Source: Balaenoptera acutorostrata (lineage: Eukaryota; Chordata; Mammalia; Artiodactyla; Balaenopteridae). From it: 64,000 bases of DNA. Shown here one piece after another: positions 35,697-47,419 of this stretch. The translations under genes were made by a program, and so were the position numbers. The stretch is from NCBI RefSeq assembly GCF_949987535.1, contig NC_080081.1, positions 48,272,973 through 48,336,972 on the forward strand, in the 5' to 3' direction. The notes below the pieces were generated by a model. That model was not told where the DNA came from. It made no database searches and worked only from the letters and a program-made list of their open reading frames with translations. How positions within the stretch are numbered: the first letter of the stretch is position 1; each line of letters opens with the position of its first letter.

Positions 35697-38600
35697 CTAG
35701 GTTTCACATACCTGCGTTAATATACGACATTTATTTTTCTCTTTCTGACTTACTTCACTCTGTATGATAGTCTCTACATCCATCCATGTCTCAACAAATA
35801 ACCCAAATTCGTTCCTTTTTATGGCTGAGTAATATTCCATTGTATATATGTACCACAACTTCTTTATCCATTCATCTGTTGATGGGCATTTAGGTTGCTT
35901 CCAAGACCTGGCTATTGTAAATAGTGCTGCAATGAACATTGGGGTGCATGTGTCTTTTTGAATTATGGTTTTCTCTGGGTATATGCCCAGTAGTGGGATT
36001 GCTGGATTGTATAGTAATTCTATTTTTAGTTTTTTAAGTAACATCCATACCGTTATCCAGAGTGGCTGTATCAATTTACATTCCCACCAACAGTGCAAGA
36101 GGGTTCCCTTTTCTCCACACCCTCTCCAGCATTTGTTGCTTGTAGATTTTCTGATGATGCCCATTCTAACTGGTGTGAGGTAATACCTCATTGTCATTTT
36201 TGATTTGCATTTCTCTAATAATTAGTGATGTTGAGCATCTTTTCATGTGCTTCTAGGCCATCTGTACATCTTCTTTGGAGAAATGTCTATTTAGGTCTTC
36301 TGCCCATTTTTGGATTGAGTTGTTTGTTTCTTTAATATTGAGCTGCATGAGCTGTTTATATATTTTGGAGATTAATCCTTTGTCCGTTGATTCGTTTGCA
36401 AATGTTTTCTCCCATTCTGAGGGTTGTCTTTTCGTCTTGTTTATGGTTTCCTTTGTTGTGCAAAAGCTTTGAAGTTTCATTAGGTCTCATTTGTTTATTT
36501 TTGTTTTTATTTCCATTACTCTAGGAGGTGGATCAAAAAAGATCTTGCTGTGATTTATGTGAAAGAGTGTTCTTCCTATGTTTTCCTCTAAGAGTTTTAT
36601 AGTGTCCGGTCTTACATTTAGGTCTCTAATCCATTTTGAGTTTATTTTTGTGTATGGTGTTAGGGAGTGTTCTATTTTCATTCTTTTACATGTAGCTGTC
36701 CAGTTTTCCCAGCATCACTTATTGAAAACACTGTCTTTTCTCCAGTGTATATCCTTGCCTCCTTTGTCATAGATTAGTTGACCATAGGTGCGTCGGTTTA
36801 TCTCTGGACTTTCTATCTTGTTCCATTGATCTATGTTTCTGTTTTTGTGCCAGTACCATATTGTCTTGATTACTGTAGCTTTGTAGTATAGTCTGAAGTC
36901 AGGGAGTCTGATTCCTCCAGCTCCATTTTTTTCCCCTCAAGACTGCTTTGGCTATTCGGGGTCTTTTTTGTCTCCATGTAAATTTTAAGATTTTTTGTTC
37001 TAGTTCCGTAAAAAATGCCATTGTTAATTTGATAGGGATTGCCTTGAATCTGTAGATTGCTTTGTGTATTACAGTCATTTTCACAATATTGATTCTTCCA
37101 ATCCAAGGACACGGTATATCTCTCCATCTGTTGGTATCATTTTTAATTTCTTTCATCAGTGTCCTATAGTTTTCTGCAAACAGGTCTTTTGTCTCCCTAC
37201 GTAGGTTTATCCCTAGGTATTTTATTCTTTTTGTTGCAATGGTAAATGAGAGTGTTTCCATAATTTCTCTTTCAGATTTTTCATCATTAGTGTATAGGAA
37301 TGCAAGAGATTTCTCTGCATTAATTTTGTATCCTGCAACTTTACCAAATTCATTGATTAGCTCTAGTAGTTTTCTGGTGGCATTTTTAGGATTCTCTATG
37401 TATAGTATCATGTCATCTGCAAACAGTGACAGTTTTACTTCTTCTTTTCCAATTTGTATTCCTTTTATTTCTTTTTGTTCTCTGATTGCCGTGGCTAAAA
37501 CTTCCAAAACTATGTTGAATAATAGTGGTGAGAGGGGGCATCCTTGTCTCGTTTCTGATCTTAGAGGAAATGCTTTCAGTTTTTCACCGTTGAGAATGAC
37601 GTTTGCTGTGGGTTTGTCATATATGGCCTTTATTATGTTGAGGTAGGTTCCCTCTATGCCCACTTTCTGGAGAGTTTTTATCATAAATCGTTGTTGAATT
37701 TTGTCAAAAGCTTTTTCTGCATCTATTGAGATGATCATATGGTTGTTATTCTTCAATTTGTTAATATGGTGTATCACAATCATTGATTTGCATATATTGA
37801 AGAATCCTTGCATCCCTGGGATAAATCCCACTTGATCATGGTGTATGATTCCCTTTAATGTGTTGTTGGATTCTGTTTGCTAGTATTTTGTTGAGGATTT
37901 TTACGTCTATATTCATCAGTGATATTGGTCTGTAATTTTCTTTTTTTGTAATATCTTTTTCTGGTTTTGGTATCAGGGTGATGGTGGCCTCATAGAATGA
38001 GTTTGGGAGTGTTCCTCCCTCTGCAATTTTTTGGAAGAGTTTGAGAAGGATGGCTGTTAGCTCCTCACTAAATGTTTGATAGATTTCACCTGTGAAGCCA
38101 TCTGGTCCTGGACTTTTGTTTGTTGGAAGATTTTTAATCACAGTTTCAATTTCATTACTTGTGATTGTTCTGTTCATATTTTCTCTTTCTTCCTGATTCA
38201 GTCTTGGAAGGTTATACTTTTCTAAGAATTTGTCCATTTCTTCCAGGTTGTCCATTTTATTGGCATAGAGTTGCTTGTAGTAGTCTCTTAGGAGGCTTTG
38301 TGTTTCTGCGGTGTCTGTTGTAACTTCTCCTTTTTCATTTCTAATTTTATTGATTTGAGTCCTCTCCCTCTTTTTCTTGATGAGTCTGGCTAATGGTTTA
38401 TCAATTTTGGTTATCTTCTCAAAGAACAAGCTTTTACTTTTGTTGATCTTTTCTATTGTTTTCTTTGTCTCTATTTCATTTATTTCTGCTCTGATCTTTA
38501 TGATTTCTTTCCTTCTGCTAACTTTGGGTTTTGTTTGTTCTTCTTTCTCTAGTTCCTTTAGGTGTAAGGTTCAGATTGTTTATTTGACATTTTTCTTGTT

Positions 38601-39519
38601 TCTTGAGGTAGGCTTTTATAGCTTTAAAGTTCCCTCTTAGAACTGCTTTTGCTGCATCCCATAGGTTGTGGATCATCGTGTTTTCATTGTCATTTGTCTC
38701 TAGGTATTTTTTGATTTCCTCTTTGATTTCTTCAGTGATCTCTTGGTTATTTAGTAACGTATTGTTTAGCCTCCATGTGTTTGTGTTTTTTACGTTTTTT
38801 TTCCCCTGTAATTCATTTCTAATCTCATAGCATTGTGGTCAGAAAAGATACTTGATATGATTTCAATTTTCTTAAATTTACTGAGGCTTGATTTGTGACC
38901 CAAGATGTGATCTGTCCTGGAGAATGTTCCATGCACACTTGAGAAGAAAGTGTAATCTGCTGTTTTTGGATGGAATGTCCTAGAAATATCAATTAAATCT
39001 ATCTGGTCTATTGTGTCATTTAAAGCTTCTGTTTCCTTATTTATTTTCATTTTGGATGATCTGTCCATTGGTGTAAGTGAGGTGTTAAAGTCCCCCACTA
39101 TTATTGTGTTACTGTCGATTTCCTCTTTTATAGCTGTTAGCAGTTGCCATATGTGTTAAGGTGCTCCTATGTTGGGTGCATATATACTTATAATTTTCGT
39201 ATCTTCTTCTTGGATTGATCTCTTAATCATTATGGAGTGTCCTTCCTTGTCTCTTGTAACATTCTTTATTTTAAAGTCTATTTTATCTGATATGAATATA
39301 GCTACTCCAGCTTTCTTTTGATTTCCATTTGCATAGGATATCTTTTTCCATCCCCTCAATTTCAGTCTGTATGTCCCTAGGTCTTCAGTGGGTCTCTTGT
39401 AGACAGCATATATATGGGTCTTGTTTTTTTATCCATTCAGCAAGCCTGTGTCTTTTGGTCGGAGCATTTAATCCATTCACATTTAAGGTAATTATCGATA
39501 TGTATGTTCCTATGACCAT
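35697..39519 (-). pseudogene. L1 ORF2 (endonuclease-reverse transcriptase), broken
   Basis: ORF2p nicks target DNA and copies L1 RNA into it. The start ATG is at 39517-39519, followed by ITLNVNGLNAPTKRHR. Endonuclease pieces are 39156-39359 and 38790-39098 (MGDFNTSLTPMD and SDHNAM catalytic motifs visible). The linker and early RT are at 37836-38429 ([27 protein letters not shown]). The RT core is at 36899-37831 (310 codons), with an intact LFADDMILY active site and [11 protein letters not shown]. The C-terminal segment at 35697-36197 keeps the motif [18 protein letters not shown]. At least six breaks separate these, including a stop near 39155, a one-base shift near 37835 and stops near 36895, 36485 and 36250. 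The usual family length is about 1,275 residues, which fits the 3.8-kb span. Confidence 0.92.
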
Positions 39520-39523
39520 TTTC

Positions 39524-40461
39524 TTAATTGTTTTGGGTTTGTTTTTGTAGGTCCTTTTCTTCTCTTGTGTTTCCCACTAAGAGAAGTTCCTTTAGCATTT
39601 GTTGTAGAGCTGGTTTGGTGGTGCTAAATTCTCTTAGCTTTTGCTTGTCTGTAGAGCTTTTGATTTCTCCTTCGAATCTGAATGAGATCCTTGCCATGTA
39701 GAGTAGTCTTGGTTGTAGGTTCTTCCCTTTCATCCCTTTAAGTATAGCATGCCACTCCCTTCTGGCTTGTAGGGTTTCTGCTGAGAAATCAGCTGGTAAC
39801 CTTATGGGAATTCCCTTGTATGTTATTTGTCATTTTTCCTTGCTGCTTTCAATAATTTTTCTTTCTCTTTAATTTTTGCCAATTTGATTACTATGTGTCT
39901 CAGTGTGTTTCTCCTTGGGTTTATCCAGTATGGCACTCGCTGCGCTTCCTGGACTTTGGTGGCTATTTCCTTTCCCATGTTAGGGAAGTTTTCAACTATA
40001 ATCTCTTCAAATATTTTCTCAGTCCCTTTCTTTTTCTCTTCTTCTGGGACCCCTATAATTCGAATGTTGTTGTGTTTAATGTTGTCCCAGAGGTCTCTTA
40101 GGCTGTCTTCATTTCTTTTCACTCTTTTTTCTTTAATCTGTTCTGCAGCAGTGAATTCCACCATTCTGTCTTCCAGGTCACTTATCCAGTCTTCTGCCTC
40201 AGTTATTCTGCTATTGATTCCTTCTAGTGTAGTTTTCATTTCAGTTATTGTATTGTTCATCTCTGTTTGTTTGTTCTTTAATTCTTCTAGGTCTTTGTTA
40301 AACATTTCTTGCATCTTCTCGATCTTTGCCTCCATTCTTATTCCGAGGTCCTGGATCATCTTCACTATCATTATTCTGAATTTTTTTTCTGTAAGTTTGC
40401 CTATCTGCACTTCACTTAGTTGTTTTTCTGGGGTTTTATCTTGTTCCTTCATCTGGTACAT
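39524..40461 (-). pseudogene. L1 ORF1 (RNA-binding chaperone), frameshifted
   Basis: ORF1p is the L1 RNA-binding trimer that packages L1 RNA. The longest open part is 212 codons (39823-40461). It starts MYQMKEQDKTPEK, has a heptad-rich coiled coil over about residues 35-125 (KIEKMQEMFNKDLEELKNKQ), and an RRM with NIRIIGVPEEEKKKG near residue 134. The frame stops at KAARKNDK, where intact family members go on into the C-terminal domain. That domain reappears in another frame at 39524-39733 (LQPRLLYMARISFRFEGEI, then [12 protein letters not shown]). A small indel near 39815-39830 therefore separates the RRM from the C-terminal domain, and no full-length protein can be made without frameshifting. 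Confidence 0.9.
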
Positions 40462-41371
40462 ACCCCTCTGCCTTTAATCTTGTCAATCTTTCTGTGAATG
40501 TGGTTTTTGTTCAACAGGCTGCCGGACTGTAGTTCTTCTTGCTTCTGCTGTCTGCCCTCTGGTGGATGAGGCTATCTAAGAGGCTTGATGGGAGGGACTG
40601 GTGGTCGGTAGAGCTGCCTGTTGCTCTGGTGGGCAGAGCTCAGTAAAACTTTAATCCACTTGACTGTTGATGGGTGGGGCTGGGTTCCCTCCATGTTGGT
40701 TGTTTGGCCTGAGGCAACCCAACACTGGAGCCTACCTGGGCTCTTTGGTGGGGCTAATGACACACTCTGTGAAGGATCATGCCAAGGAGTACTTCCCAGA
40801 ACTTCTGCTGCCAGTGTCCTTGTCCCCACAGTGAACCACAGCCACCCCCCACCTCTGCAGGAGACCCTCCAACACTAGCAGCTAGTTCTGGTTCAATCTC
40901 CCCTGGGGTCACTGCTCCTTCCCCTGGGTCCTGATGCGCACACTACTTTGTGTGTGCCCTCCAAGAGTGGAGTCTCTGCTTCCCCCAGTCCTGTCGAAGT
41001 CCTGCAATCAATTCCCAGTAGGCTTCAAAGTCTGATTCTCTAGGAATTTCTCCTCCCGTTGCTGGACCCCCAGGTTGGGAAGCCTGACATGGGGCTCAGA
41101 ACCTTCACTCCAGGGGGTGGACTTCTGTCATGTAAGTGTTCTCCAGTCTGTTAGTCACCCACCCAGCAGTTCTGGGATTTGATTTTACTGTGATTGTGCC
41201 CCTCCTACCATCTCACTGTGGCTTCTCCTTTGTCTTTGGATGTGGGGTATCTTTTTTGGTAAGTTCCAGTGTCTTCCTGTCAATGATTGTCCAGCAGCTA
41301 GTTGTGATTCTGGTGTTCTCGCAAGAGGGAGTGAGAGCACGTCCTTCTACTCTGCCATCTTGGTTCCTCTC
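40462..41371 (-). promoter_or_regulatory. L1 5'UTR (internal promoter region)
   Basis: About 910 bases between the 5' end of the element and the first ORF1 methionine. L1 5'UTRs generally act as internal RNA polymerase II promoters. The first bases, agaggaaccaagatggcaga on the minus strand, include aagatggc, the core wording of the YY1 site that positions L1 transcription in other mammals. Whether it is still active is unknown. Confidence 0.75.
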
Positions 41372-41382
41372 CAACTTCAAGT

Positions 41383-41655
41383 ATTAAGTCTGCATGGAAA
41401 TTTTTTAAAGGTTATATTCAGAAGGATTCTCTGAGCAGATTATTCTTTTGTGTTATAGTACTGGATACACTAGTTGGGTTTGGGTTTTTTCCATAATTTT
41501 GAACTACTAAATGAATATGGTTTTTTATGTTCATAATAGAAATGACAGGACCCTAAATGTTTCAAGGACTCAGCACCTAGCATGGTGGATAAGTACACAG
41601 CAGGTTAACTAATGAGTTGACTTAACCATAACTTCAGCTCATGATCTCTGGAAGG
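41383..41655. other. Unique flank of the full-length L1
   Basis: Host sequence resuming after the TSD. No features seen. Confidence 0.6.
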
Positions 41656-42040
41656 ACAGTTGAAGAAACTGTGGCTGTTTGGCTTGGCAAAGATTTGGGG
41701 AGTGTGATAGCTGTCTTTAAGTATTTGAAGGGCTGGTGAGTGGAAAAGAAATTAGACTCTCTTAATATAGCCCAGTGAGAAAATCAGTAGGGCTAGTGAC
41801 TACGATTTCAGGGGAACAAATACTAGATAAATATAAAGTAAAACATTTAATTAGTAGAGAAATATATTGCCTTGTGAGATTGTGAGGCTATGACTGGAGG
41901 TCTTCAAACTTAGGCTAGACTGCCACTTGACAGGATGCTGAGTAAATGGAATTCAAGCATTGGATAGGTGGTTCTACCAGCTAACTAAGGGCTTTCCAAT
42001 CCTGAGATTACATGATTCTATATTATATGATTCTATGAAA
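41656..42040 (+). mobile_element. L3/CR1-type LINE 3' end (very old)
   Basis: gaaactgtggctgtttggct, gtgatagctgtctttaagta, tttgaagggctggtgagtgg, gactggaggtcttcaaactt and the terminal ttacatgattctatattata / gattctatgaaa follow the CR1/L3 3' pattern, whose end is a run of ATTCTATGA units. Confidence 0.7.
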
Positions 42041-42369
42041 GTGAAATGGAGTTGAAATAGCAGACGTTACTCATTCAGAAAAAAAAAAATCTGTACATTC
42101 GAAATATCTAATAAATATTGAATTAGGAAATATAAAAAATAAAGAAAAATACTTGAAAGCACACTGTAAGATACTACTTAGAAATGGCTTCAGGAAAACA
42201 TCTTCCTTCCTGGTCATTAGCACTGGGAATAGGCCTGTCCTCAAACCCCAAAATGTAAAGTGCTCTTTACTTTTCACAGTATCTTTTTGCCATGGTCTCG
42301 TCATGTGCTTCCAGAGCCATGGGGGAATAAGATTCGGATTGGGTTTCCCAGAAGCAAATATCAAAGTCT

Positions 42370-42520
42370 GTGTGGCCTTGACAGTTCATGAACTTCTCTA
42401 AACCTCAATTTCCTCATTTATGAAACAGTTGTTAATACCTATATTTTAGTGTTGTTGGAAAATTTTTTAAATAACATGTAAAGGGTTTAATATATAGTAT
42501 ATGTTCAATAACTGTAATAT
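42370..42520 (+). repeat. MIR SINE, sense, split by the following L1
   Basis: aacttctctaaacctcaattt, cctcatttatgaaacagttg and atagtatatgttcaataact are MIR core and 3' end. The L1 insertion at 42521 lies in or at the very end of this MIR. Confidence 0.75.
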
Positions 42521-43626
42521 CTGGCTAATGGTTTATCAATTTTGTTTATCTTCTCAAAGGACCAGCTTTTAGTTTTATTGATCTTTGCTATTGTTTTCTT
42601 TGTTTCTATTGCATTTATTTCTGCTCTGATCTTTATGATTTCTTTCCTTCTGCTAACTTTGGGTTTTGTTTGTTCTTCTTTCTCTACTTTCTTTAGGTGT
42701 AAGGTTAGATTGTTTATTTGAGATTTTTCTTGTTTCTTGAGGTAGGCTTGTATTGCTATGAACCTCCCTCTTCGAACTGCTTTTGCTGCATCCCATAGAT
42801 TTTGGATTGTCGTGTTTTCATTGTTATTTGTCTCTAGGTATTTTTTGATTTCCTCTTTGATTTCTTCAGTGCTCTCTTGGTTATTTAGTAATGTATTGTT
42901 TAGCCTCCATGTGTTTGTGTTTTTTACTTTTTTTCCCCTGTATTCATTTCTAATCTCATAGCGTGTGGTCAGAAAAGATGCTTGATATGATTTCAATTTT
43001 CTTAAGTTTACTGAGGCTTGATTTGTGACCCAAGATGTGATCTATCCTGGAGAATGTTCCATGTGCACTTGAGAAGAAAGTGTAATCTGCTGTTTTTGGA
43101 TGGAATGTCCTATAAATATCAATTAAATATATCTGGTCTATTGTGTCATTTAAAGCTTGTGTTTCCTTATTAATTTTCTGTTTGGATGATCTGTCCATTG
43201 GTGTAAGTGAGGTGTTAAAGTCCCCCACTATTAGTGTGTACTATCGATTTCCTCTTTTATAGCTGTTAGCAGTTGCCTTATGTATTGAGGTGCTCCTATG
43301 TTGGGTGCATATATATTTATAATTGTTATATCTTCTTCTTGGATTGATCCTTTGATCATTAGGTAGTGCCATTCCTTGTCTCTTGTAACATTCTTTATTT
43401 TAAAGTCTATTTTATCTGATATGAGTATAGCTACTCCAGCTTTCTTTTGATTTCCATTTGCATGGACTATCTTTTTCCATACCCTCACTTTCAGTTTGTA
43501 TGTGTCCCTAGGTCTGAAGTGGGTCTCTTGTAGACAGCATATATATGGGTCTTGTTTTTGTATCCATTCAGTGAACCTGTGTCTTTTGGTTGGAGCATTT
43601 AATCCATTCACATTTAAGGTAACCAT
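42521..43626 (-). pseudogene. L1 ORF2 endonuclease and linker (inverted half), broken
   Basis: Minus-strand open parts: 43231-43626 starts near the ORF2 N-terminus (TLNVNGLNAPTKRHR) and holds the endonuclease CLQETHF and INIYAPN motifs; 42956-43228 holds [27 protein letters not shown] and SDH; 42505-42996 holds the linker ([23 protein letters not shown], ending at DKPLAR). Breaks lie at about 43230 and 42960-42996. The ORF2 start is preserved nearly to the first residues, but there is no 5'UTR or ORF1. Confidence 0.9.
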
Positions 43627-44397
43627 TAGCCAGACTCAGCAAGAAAAAGAGGGAGAGAACTCAAATCAATAAAATTAGAAATGAAAAAGGAGAAGTTACA
43701 ACAGACACCACAGAAATACAAAGCATCCTAAGAGACTACTAAAGCAACTCTATGTCAATAAAATGGAAAACCTGGAAGAAATGGACAAATTCTTAGAAAG
43801 GTATAACCTTCCAAGACTGAACCAGGAAGAAATAGAAAATATGAACAGACCAATCACAAGTAATGAAATTGGAACTGTGATTAAAAATCTTCCAACAAAC
43901 AAAAGTCCAGGACCAGATGGCTTCACAGGTGAATTCTATCAAACGTTTAGAGAAGAATTAACACCCATCCTTCTCAAACTCTTCCAAAAAATTGCAGAGG
44001 AAGGAACACTCCCAAACTTATTCTATGAGGCCACCATCACCCTGATACCAAAACCAGACAAAGATACTACAAAAAAAGAAAATTACCAACCAATATCACT
44101 GATGAATATAGATGCAAAAATCCTCAACAAAATACTAGCAAACAGAATCCAACAACACATTAAAAGATCATACACCATGATGATGTGGGATTTATCCCAA
44201 GGATGCAAGGATTCTTCAATATATGCAAATCAATCAATGTGACACACCATATTAACAAACTGAAGAACAAAAACCATATGAACATCTCAATAGATGCAGA
44301 AAAAGCTTTTGACAAATTTCAATACCCATTTATGATAAAAACTCTCCAGAAAGTGGGCATAGAGGGAACCTACCTCAACATAATAAAGGCTATATAT
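43621..44397 (+). pseudogene. L1 ORF2 linker/RT start (sense half), frameshifted
   Basis: The open frame 43763-44242 has [51 protein letters not shown] and [20 protein letters not shown], early RT motifs. After a shift near 44170 the next frame (44185-44424) continues [13 protein letters not shown] and DAEKAFDKF, then runs into the A-tail after IIKAIY. The FADD active site lies downstream of the truncation and is absent. Confidence 0.9.
44382..44387 (+). promoter_or_regulatory. Internal L1 polyadenylation signal AATAAA
   Basis: cataataaaggctatatat followed by the A-run at 44398. The hexamer is about 10 bases upstream of the tail and lies in ORF2 coding sequence. It would have ended the parent transcript inside the RT domain. 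Confidence 0.75.
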
Positions 44398-44427
44398 AAA
44401 AAAAAAAAAAAAAAAAAACTGTAATAT

Positions 44428-45059
44428 CAAACCATATCCCTGTGTAATTTTCCTACCTTCTTTTCCTTATAAACCACCAGACCAACCGATTATTTATAAT
44501 TTATAAATAAATAAATTATTTATTATCTGGTATCTATTAGCTGACAGGCAATTGCATACTTTAGAAACCATTTATTTAATAGCTGCTAAGCCACACACTG
44601 GTGACCACAAGTGCCTGGTAGCCGAGACAGCTGTCAGTGACAGATAGCAGGACTGGTAAACAGATGCTATGATTGGTTTCGGTATGTTAGTGTGAAGAGG
44701 AAGTTGCTTTGAATGTGAAAGTTTGACTCGAAAATGTGTTGTGTGATTATGGTAGGGCGTTTAGGTGGAAATGCTGAGGTAGGCACAGTACCAAAGCTCT
44801 CCCATTAGGGCTGGAGATGCGGATGTGGGCGTCTCCTTCCTGGAGGAGATGGTTGAAGCTGTGAGATCTTGGTAAAGAGAATGTAGAAAGGACAGAAATG
44901 AGCCAAGGATCTAACCATGAGAAATGGCCACACGAAGAGAGGTATCCTTGTGTTTGGGAGTCTGAGAAGGTAAAGTAAATTAGAAGACTAAGAATGAATC
45001 ATCAATAATTGGAAGAGTAAGCATGGTAAAGGGCCTTGTCATGATGGAAGGTGCTAACC
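44428..45059. other. Unique sequence, no gene seen
   Basis: No exon supported; an AT-rich patch (aattatttataatttataa-like) lies at about 44490-44525. Confidence 0.5.
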
Positions 45060-45270
45060 AGGGGTCTGAAGACTTGAGTTTTGTCTCTGGCTCTGCCTGA
45101 AAGTTATGTCTGCTGCCTCAACTCTATGTAAAACAAGGTAAATGCATCCATGTCACTTATCTCACAGGAGTGTTATAAGAGTAAAATGAGTAGATGTGTG
45201 GGGAAATTCCTTGCAAACTATAGCATATCTATGCATAAAAGTAAGGCGATGATACTGATGTTAAGTTATA
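45060..45270 (+). repeat. MIR SINE, sense
   Basis: tctggctctgcctgaaagtt, aactctatgtaaaacaaggt, ttatctcacaggagtgttat and aagtaaggcgatgatactga follow MIR core to end. Confidence 0.7.
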
Positions 45271-45284
45271 GATAACATTCTGTA

Positions 45285-45995
45285 ATGACTTATGATGCCA
45301 GCTGTCTGGAGTTAGGCCAAACTTTACAAGTCACAGTCCTCTAAAAGACTGCCCTTACTTCATACACTAGCTGCAAGTTTGAGGGTTCCCAAGTCCTCCC
45401 ACACTTCTGACCAGCTGGGTACAAATTTAGGGGTTTTCACTCTCCCCTCAGGTTCAATAATTCACTAGAATGACTCCTAGAATTCAAGAAAATGCTCTAC
45501 TTACTATTGCAGCTTTTTTATAGCAAAAGGACACAAGCCAGAACCAGCCAAACAGGTTCCAAACATAAAACTTCTGTTGTCCTCAGGGATATATTACCCT
45601 CCACCCCCCAGCGCATCAGTGTGTGACAATATGCATCATATTGTCAGTGTGTGATAATACTTATTGCGAACCAGGAAAACTCACCTGATCCTCAGTGCCC
45701 GTAGTTTGTACTGAGGCTTCATTACTTGGGCATGATGGATAGGCCACATGATTGAACTCAGTCTCCTCCTCCCAACCCTCCAGTCACATGATTGGTCTTT
45801 CTGATTTGGCCATTCCCCATTCTGAATCACTCATTACCACAAACTAAATAGGGTCCCATCACGAGTCACCTCATTATCATAAATTGTTAGGCATGGTCTG
45901 AGGGACCCACCGTGAATTGCTGTTAATTCAAGGGGTTAGAGGCTACCTCCCAGGAATGGGAAAAAGACTAACCAAATTCTTTATTACACACACTC
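45285..45995. mobile_element. Old LTR-like relic (probably ERVL-type)
   Basis: gaggcttcattacttgggca, tgatggataggccacatgat, gattgaactcagtctcctcc, cccatcacgagtcacctcat and ctttattacacaca follow the order of an old mammalian LTR as I remember it. No coding remnants (gag, pol, env) are visible nearby, so this would be a solo LTR. Family and exact ends are uncertain. Confidence 0.5.
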
Positions 45996-47419
45996 TGAAG
46001 TGTTGCAACTGTAAGAGAAAATGAGGCATGGGAAAATTCCCTTGAGTTGAGGGATTTTGAGGCTTCTGATAATCTTGTAAGGAGCAGTTTTAACAGAGAG
46101 GTATGGCTGAAAGCCAAATTAGAATTTGCTAAAAACTGGGTAGAAAGGTGAGAAAGAGGGAAGCAAATATAGAGTGGGACATTCAATTCAGTTAATATAT
46201 TACAAATCAGAAAGATAAGCAGTTGACTGGAAGGGTTTGCATTACTATTCCCTTTAGAGAAAAGAGCTGGATTTATCCTGGTTGTCCTGTGCCCAGGAGC
46301 CTGCAGCATCTCGAGTTCCTTCTCACACTGTGTCAAATTAGGAAGGCCAGTATAGGAAATTGTAAAATGGCAGTGCTGTCTTTAAATTTTTATTTAAAGG
46401 GCAGTGAAATAGACCAAGATTGAATAGAAGTGTATATATGACGAGTTTATGCAAAAAACCTTCTAATTTAATTGTCAATTATCTCCTTTATTCAGAAATA
46501 ACTTTTGTCTATCATCTCTGTCTTGTCTGTTTTGTTTGAATTAGGGGAGTAACTGCTTTGGTTTTTTTTGTTTTTGTTTCTACATAATTGGTTTCAATAA
46601 GAGTTTCTTGGCACTCCTAAAAGACTTTAACTATATACAAAATGCCCTTTTTGCTCTTTTTATCATTTTTATATATTTTCAATACAAAACATAAAATAGA
46701 CAGCAAAATGAAGCAAAAGGAAGACAATTATTTATAGCATCAGTAAATCAACAGTAAGAAAAACCACAGGGATATGGGCTGCTGGCGGCCAGCTCTAACT
46801 TCAGTTATTGCATAGATTAAAAACATATATTTGTGACACATTTTACTATCATGTAGACCCAGTAGTGCTTTAAAAATTATATTTATGGGTCATTTTCTTC
46901 TCCTGTCAAAGTAATGGCATTGCTGGGGTGAAACAAACAGCTACTTAGTAGGTCAAAGTAATAGTTAAGAGCAAAAGGTAACGAATTGTAGGGAGAGATC
47001 AAATTTCAGGAAGACTGAAGAGATGCAGTCAATTTAGAACACCAGAGTTCTATATTCTTCCTCCTGTCAAAGCTGCCACAGGCTCACCATTGACCACAAA
47101 AGGCAGGAGCTCAATTTTATATTTCATCTGAGAGTTGGCACTTCTGAGAAGCCAGTGCCCATTAGAACCACAATGTGATGGAGGATCAATACCGACTTAA
47201 AGGGAATAATGCCTCTTTCTGAACCATAACTGAGATTTCCTGTAGCAGAGAGGGTTCTCCCCAAGGGCTGTCAGCCAGGACCTTAGCCTTGCCTTCTTAG
47301 CTCAGGAAGCATAACAGCTGTTGGCTGAAATATTTTCTCATTTAGATGCCAAGTTGCATATGTTTATATTTTCATTTTTGTCAGCAACTTTCCCGGTTCC
47401 TATGTCTTTTGTGTTACTT
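45996..47419. other. Unique sequence, no gene seen
   Basis: The 122-codon minus-strand frame at 45968-46336 partly overlaps the LTR-like relic and has no recognisable domain. No splice evidence. Confidence 0.5.

Larger units (their letters stand above)
35443..41382 (-). mobile_element. Near full-length L1 LINE with TSD
   Basis: About 5.92 kb between two copies of caacttcaagt (35443-35453 and 41372-41382). The minus strand starts with an L1-like 5' end (agaggaaccaagatggcaga, 41371 leftwards), followed by a GC-richer 5'UTR, ORF1, a short inter-ORF segment, ORF2, a 3'UTR and an A-rich tail at about 35454-35515. Both ORFs are disrupted, so it is a non-autonomous relic, but it is the most complete element in the window. 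It is a useful local reference for the broken L1 pieces at 16.6-20.6 and 42.5-44.4 kb. Confidence 0.95.
42510..44427 (+). mobile_element. 5'-inverted, prematurely polyadenylated L1 with TSD
   Basis: The duplication aactgtaatat (42510-42520 and 44417-44427) brackets about 1.9 kb of L1. The left part, 42521-43620, is antisense ORF2 (endonuclease and linker). The right part, from about 43621, is sense ORF2 from the linker into the RT and ends in an A-run (44398-44417). The two halves share about 12 bases at the join (accattagccaga-like text at both 42525-42537 on the minus strand and 43622-43634 on the plus strand), as expected for twin priming with microhomology. The element ends inside ORF2, about 10 bases after AATAAA at 44382-44387. 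Confidence 0.93.

Noticed and set aside
37239..37646. 135-codon plus-strand open frame.
   Set aside because: Antisense shadow of the L1 RT core (36899-37831, minus).
39827..40477. 216-codon plus-strand open frame, among the longest in the window.
   Set aside because: It is the antisense shadow of L1 ORF1 on the minus strand, caused by codon bias of the coiled-coil region.
45285..45995. Possible endogenous retrovirus with genes.
   Set aside because: Only LTR-like text is visible; no gag, pol or env remnants flank it, so at most a solo LTR.
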